NCBI RefSeq assembly: GCF_015694725.1
Contig: NZ_JADQDQ010000004.1
Span: forward strand, 310,001 to 374,000
Reading direction: 5' to 3'
Length of the DNA stretch: 64,000 nucleotides
Source of the DNA: Hymenobacter jeongseonensis
GTDB taxonomy: Bacteria; Bacteroidota; Bacteroidia; Cytophagales; Hymenobacteraceae
In this document: positions 60,986 through 64,000 of the stretch, piece by piece
How the letters are laid out: every line of letters starts with the position of its first letter
Position numbering within the stretch: position 1 is the first letter of the stretch
Position numbers and translations under genes: made by a program
Notes under the pieces: model-generated
The model's database searches: none
What the model was told of the DNA's origin: nothing
The model's input: only the letters and a program-made list of their open reading frames with translations

Positions 60986-63406
60986 ATGCCCGCTGCCGAA
61001 ACCGCTGTGCCTGCGCTATCCATTCCCCTTTCCAAGGCCGATTTTCTCGATGATTACCGCTTGGCTTGGGAAAGCCGCCTGGCGTCCTTGGCCGGCCGCA
61101 AGGAGGTATTTATGGGCAAGGCCAAGTTTGGCATCTTCGGCGATGGCAAGGAAGTGCCGCAACTGGCCATGGCCCGCGCCTTCCAGAACGGCGACTTCCG
61201 CGCCGGCTACTACCGCGACCAGACCTTTATGGTGGCCATCGGCCAGCTCACCTGGGAGCAGTACTTCGCCCAGCTCTACGCCAACCCCGACCCGGAAGCG
61301 GAGCCCGCCACGGCCGGCCGCGCCATGAACGGCCACTTTGCCACGCGCATGCTGGACGAGGACGGCAACCTCACCGACCTCACCCAAACCAAGAACTCCT
61401 CGGCCGACGTGTCGCCCACGGCTTCGCAAATGCCGCGCCTGTTGGGTATGGCCTACGCGTCGAAGCTGTTTCGCCAGAACCCGGAGTTACATTCGCTCAC
61501 CACGCTCTCTACCAACGGCAACGAGGTGGCCTTCGGCACCATTGGCAACGCCAGCACGTCGGAGGGCATGTTCTTCGAGGCGCTGAATGCAGCGGGCGTG
61601 CTGCAAGTGCCCATGCTGGTGAGCGTGTGGGACGACCATTACGGCATTTCGGTGCCGGCCGAATACCAAACCACCAAGCAGAGCATTTCGGAAATCATGG
61701 CCGGCTTGCAGCGCGACGGCGAAGGCCAGCAGGGCTTTGAAATTTACGTGGTGCGCGGCTGGGACTACGCCGGCTTGGTGGACACCTACCAGCGCGCCGC
61801 CGCCGTGTGCCGCGAGCAGCACGTACCCGTGCTCATCCACGTCACGGAGCTCACGCAGCCCCAGGGCCACAGCACCAGCGGCTCGCACGAGCGCTACAAG
61901 AGCAAGGAACGGCTCGGTTGGGAAGAGGCCCACGACTGCCTGCACAAGCTGCGCGAGTGGCTGCTGGCCGAAGGCCACGCCACCGAAATCGAACTGGATG
62001 AAATTGAAAAAACGGCTGCTGCCGTCATCAAAACGGCCCGCACGGCCGCTTGGTCGGCCTTTTTTGATACTATCAAAGCGGAGCGCGACGAAGCGGTGGA
62101 GCTGCTCGACAAGCTGGTGGCCGACACCGGTACCGAAAATACGCTGCACGAAATGGTGGAGCAGTTGAAAGTAAACCCCACGCCCATTCGCGCCGACATT
62201 GTGCGGACCATGCGCCGGGCCTTGCGCCACGTGCGCCACGAGAAGCGCAGCTTCGGTCGCCGGTCCGTGCAGCGCCATCTGGAGCAGCTACTGGCTGAAA
62301 ACGCGAACCGCTACAACTCCAACCTGTTCAGCCAAAGCGAGTACGCTGTGGGCAATATCGAGGAGGTACCCGCCACCTTCGCCGCCGATGCGCCCACCGT
62401 GGATGCCCGCGAGGTACTCCAGGCCTGCTTCGATGCCAATTTCCAGCGCGACCCCAGCATCTTCGCCATTGGCGAGGACGTGGGCAAGATTGGGGACGTG
62501 AACCAAGCCTTTGCCGGCTTGCAGGAAAAGTTTGGCGAGCTGCGCGTGACCGATACCGGCATTCGCGAATGCACCATTGTGGGGCAGGGGATTGGCGCCG
62601 CTCTGCGCGGCCTGCGGCCCATTACCGAAATCCAATACCTGGACTATCTGCTCTACGCCGTTCAGATTCTGAGCGACGACTTGGCGTGTTTGCAGTACCG
62701 CACCAAGGGCGGCCAAAAAGCGCCTCTGATTGTGCGCACCCGCGGGCACCGCCTCGAAGGCATCTGGCATTCCGGTTCGCCGATGGGCATGATTCTGGGT
62801 AGCCTCCGCGGCATGCACGTGTGCGTGCCCCGCAACATGACCCAGGCCGCTGGTTTCTACAACACGCTGTTGCGCAGCGACGAGCCCGCTTTGGTGATTG
62901 AGTGCCTGAACGGCTACCGCCTGAAGGAGCGGATTCCGAGCAACGTGGGCGAATTCACGCTGCCCCTGGGCCGGCCCGAAGTGCTACAAGCCGGCACCGA
63001 CGTGACCGTGGTGACCTACGGTTCGATGTGCCGCATTGTGATGGAAGCCGCCAAGCAACTGGCCGATGTCGGAATCTCCGTCGAAGTTATCGACGTGCAA
63101 ACCCTGCTGCCGTTCGACATCGAGCACCTGATTGTGGACAGCGTGCAGAAAACCAACCGTGTGCTATTTGCCGACGAGGATGTGCCCGGAGGGGGTACCG
63201 CTTTCATGATGCAGCACGTGCTGGACGAGCAAGGCGCCTACCGCTTTCTGGATGCGCAGCCGCGCTGCTTGGCGGCGCAGCCCCACCGCCCCGCCTATAG
63301 CTCCGACGGCGACTACTTCAGCAAGCCCAACGCGGAAGACGTATTCGACACCATCTACGAGATGATGAGTGAAGCCGAGCCCGCACGGTTCCCCGAAATT
63401 TATTAG
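60986..63406 (+). CDS. Fused alpha/beta E1 component of a 2-oxoacid dehydrogenase
   Basis: An 806-residue thiamine-diphosphate enzyme in which the E1 alpha-like part (about 1-440) and beta-like part (about 470-806) are joined. The alpha part has YYRDQTFMVAIGQLT, the TPP/Mg segment GTIGNASTSEGMFFEALN (187-194 centre) and VWDDHYGIS. The beta part has FAIGEDVG, GIRECTIVGQGIGAALRGLRPI, PLIVRTRGHR, WHSGSPMGMI and DVQTLLPFD. Substrate is likely a branched-chain 2-oxoacid or pyruvate. The Mg-site Asp of the usual GD motif reads Asn (N188). No E2 or E3 gene is adjacent. ATG 60986 matches the conserved N-terminal region. Confidence 0.88.
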   Translation: MPAAETAVPALSIPLSKADFLDDYRLAWESRLASLAGRKEVFMGKAKFGIFGDGKEVPQLAMARAFQNGDFRAGYYRDQTFMVAIGQLTWEQYFAQLYANPDPEAEPATAGRAMNGHFATRMLDEDGNLTDLTQTKNSSADVSPTASQMPRLLGMAYASKLFRQNPELHSLTTLSTNGNEVAFGTIGNASTSEGMFFEALNAAGVLQVPMLVSVWDDHYGISVPAEYQTTKQSISEIMAGLQRDGEGQQGFEIYVVRGWDYAGLVDTYQRAAAVCREQHVPVLIHVTELTQPQGHSTSGSHERYKSKERLGWEEAHDCLHKLREWLLAEGHATEIELDEIEKTAAAVIKTARTAAWSAFFDTIKAERDEAVELLDKLVADTGTENTLHEMVEQLKVNPTPIRADIVRTMRRALRHVRHEKRSFGRRSVQRHLEQLLAENANRYNSNLFSQSEYAVGNIEEVPATFAADAPTVDAREVLQACFDANFQRDPSIFAIGEDVGKIGDVNQAFAGLQEKFGELRVTDTGIRECTIVGQGIGAALRGLRPITEIQYLDYLLYAVQILSDDLACLQYRTKGGQKAPLIVRTRGHRLEGIWHSGSPMGMILGSLRGMHVCVPRNMTQAAGFYNTLLRSDEPALVIECLNGYRLKERIPSNVGEFTLPLGRPEVLQAGTDVTVVTYGSMCRIVMEAAKQLADVGISVEVIDVQTLLPFDIEHLIVDSVQKTNRVLFADEDVPGGGTAFMMQHVLDEQGAYRFLDAQPRCLAAQPHRPAYSSDGDYFSKPNAEDVFDTIYEMMSEAEPARFPEIY

Positions 63407-63428
63407 CTAGGAAGTAGCTGGGCTAGTA

Positions 63429-64000
63429 TTACTGGCCCAGCGTTACTTCGCTGGTCGTGACTTTGTTGCTCTGGTGCAACTCCCGGTCCATGATGCTGAT
63501 TTCAAACCGGAAGACATCGCCGGGAGAAAAAACAAATCCATCTAAAAATAGAGGAAGCTTGTACCGCAGCGTACCCCGCAGCGGGGCAGGCTTCGCATCT
63601 TCCCCGTTGTCGCCATCGAGGCGAGGGTAGCGGCCATCGTACTCTCCTGGCTCGCCTCCCGGCGCGATAAAGGGCTCAAACACGCCGCTACTTGCGTTTT
63701 TCTTAAACGGCTGAATGAAGTAATTATATTGGTAGCCTCGGTTGTTTGGCCCGCCGGTGGTGGTATTGAACGGGGCATTCGTGATGTCCTCGTCTGATAA
63801 TCCCAAGTCGCCGTCGCCGTCTTTAAAGTCGATGGCAAACAGGAGGGTATCTGCAGCCAGTTGCCCGCCTGTTGAGGGCACGTATATCTTGGTGAGGCTT
63901 TTGAATTCGATTTCCGGCTCGTCGGGATAGTCCGGCGGTGTGAGGCAACTGGTGAGGCCCGCAGCAGTCAGGCAAATCAGCGCGGCGCTGCTCAGGGTAC
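63429..64000 (-). CDS. Lipoprotein of unknown function, N-terminus cut by the window edge
   Basis: The reading frame runs from the stop at 63429 to the right edge without a stop. Reading back from the edge gives LSSAALICLTAAGLTSC followed by LTPPDYPDEPEIEF, so a lipobox (LTSC) lies near 63953 and the start codon is just outside. The mature part has the acidic, Asp-rich FKDGDGDLGLSDEDI (a calcium-binding-like loop), GTLRYKLPLFLDGFVF and ends SNKVTTSEVTLGQ. A secreted or outer-membrane-linked lipoprotein is the best description. Function unknown. Confidence 0.72.
   Translation of the reverse strand, partial: TLSSAALICLTAAGLTSCLTPPDYPDEPEIEFKSLTKIYVPSTGGQLAADTLLFAIDFKDGDGDLGLSDEDITNAPFNTTTGGPNNRGYQYNYFIQPFKKNASSGVFEPFIAPGGEPGEYDGRYPRLDGDNGEDAKPAPLRGTLRYKLPLFLDGFVFSPGDVFRFEISIMDRELHQSNKVTTSEVTLGQ

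Overview
The window looks like a chromosomal segment from a GC-rich Bacteroidota of the Hymenobacter type (Cytophagales). Signs of this are the division cluster that lacks murF and ddl, the FtsZ tail ending in NVD, promoter-like sites of the TTG-N19-TAnnTTTG kind instead of E. coli boxes, a TonB receptor with a carboxypeptidase-like N-terminal domain, a single-chain fused E1 dehydrogenase, alanine dehydrogenase, and a CrtW-type carotenoid ketolase. Most of it is ordinary core genome. I see no prophage, CRISPR array, secretion system, intact IS element or integron. No obvious new multi-gene defence system is present.

Layout. 1-1990: ispH (isoprenoid supply) and a crtW-like ketolase, closed by a strong bidirectional terminator. 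2000-3600: a small accessory patch with a frameshifted IS5-family transposase remnant and an AT-rich alpha/beta hydrolase. 3684-6498 (minus): a TonB receptor followed by a secreted heavy-metal-associated (HMA) protein, probably a metal handling pair. 6833-23760: a complete dcw operon, mraZ-rsmH-ftsL-ftsI-murE-mraY-murD-ftsW-murG-murC-ftsQ-ftsA-ftsZ, with a good promoter in front and a terminator behind. 23800-27150 (minus): an outer-membrane barrel, an acyltransferase, YebC and a secreted protein. 27530-31905: a glycolipid module (GT2 transferase, duplicated LAB_N membrane protein, sugar-nucleotide epimerase, ArnT-like GT39 transferase).

31959-37200 carries two histidine-degradation enzymes (an HutG-like arginase-fold enzyme and HutU) separated by an MBL hydrolase, a secreted beta-repeat protein and a Rof-like Rho modulator. 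37230-49850 holds single-gene housekeeping and envelope functions: PAP2 phosphatase, voltage-gated channel, nicotinamidase, SDR, arylamine N-acetyltransferase, GNAT, malate:quinone oxidoreductase, asparaginase, tRNA-Ser(GGA) and small hypothetical proteins. 50012-64000 holds an UMF1-type transporter, DinB protein, amidohydrolase lipoprotein, AMP nucleosidase, an orphan restriction-R N-domain protein, an LtaS-like sulfatase-fold enzyme, alanine dehydrogenase, a VOC dioxygenase-like protein, a DUF1573 protein, the fused E1 dehydrogenase and a lipoprotein cut by the window edge.

Besides genes, the window holds a family of dispersed palindromic repeats (best copies at 25631-25726 and 53884-53980, a second type at 59754-59821, degenerate pieces at 3565 and 37230), an imperfect long stem between ftsA and ftsZ, and many A-tract/T-tract terminators that would work in both directions. 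Start codons were moved downstream of the longest reading frame wherever a signal peptide, domain edge or ATG argued for it. murC and ftsQ appear to use TTG. All functional names rest on reading protein motifs by eye, not on a search.
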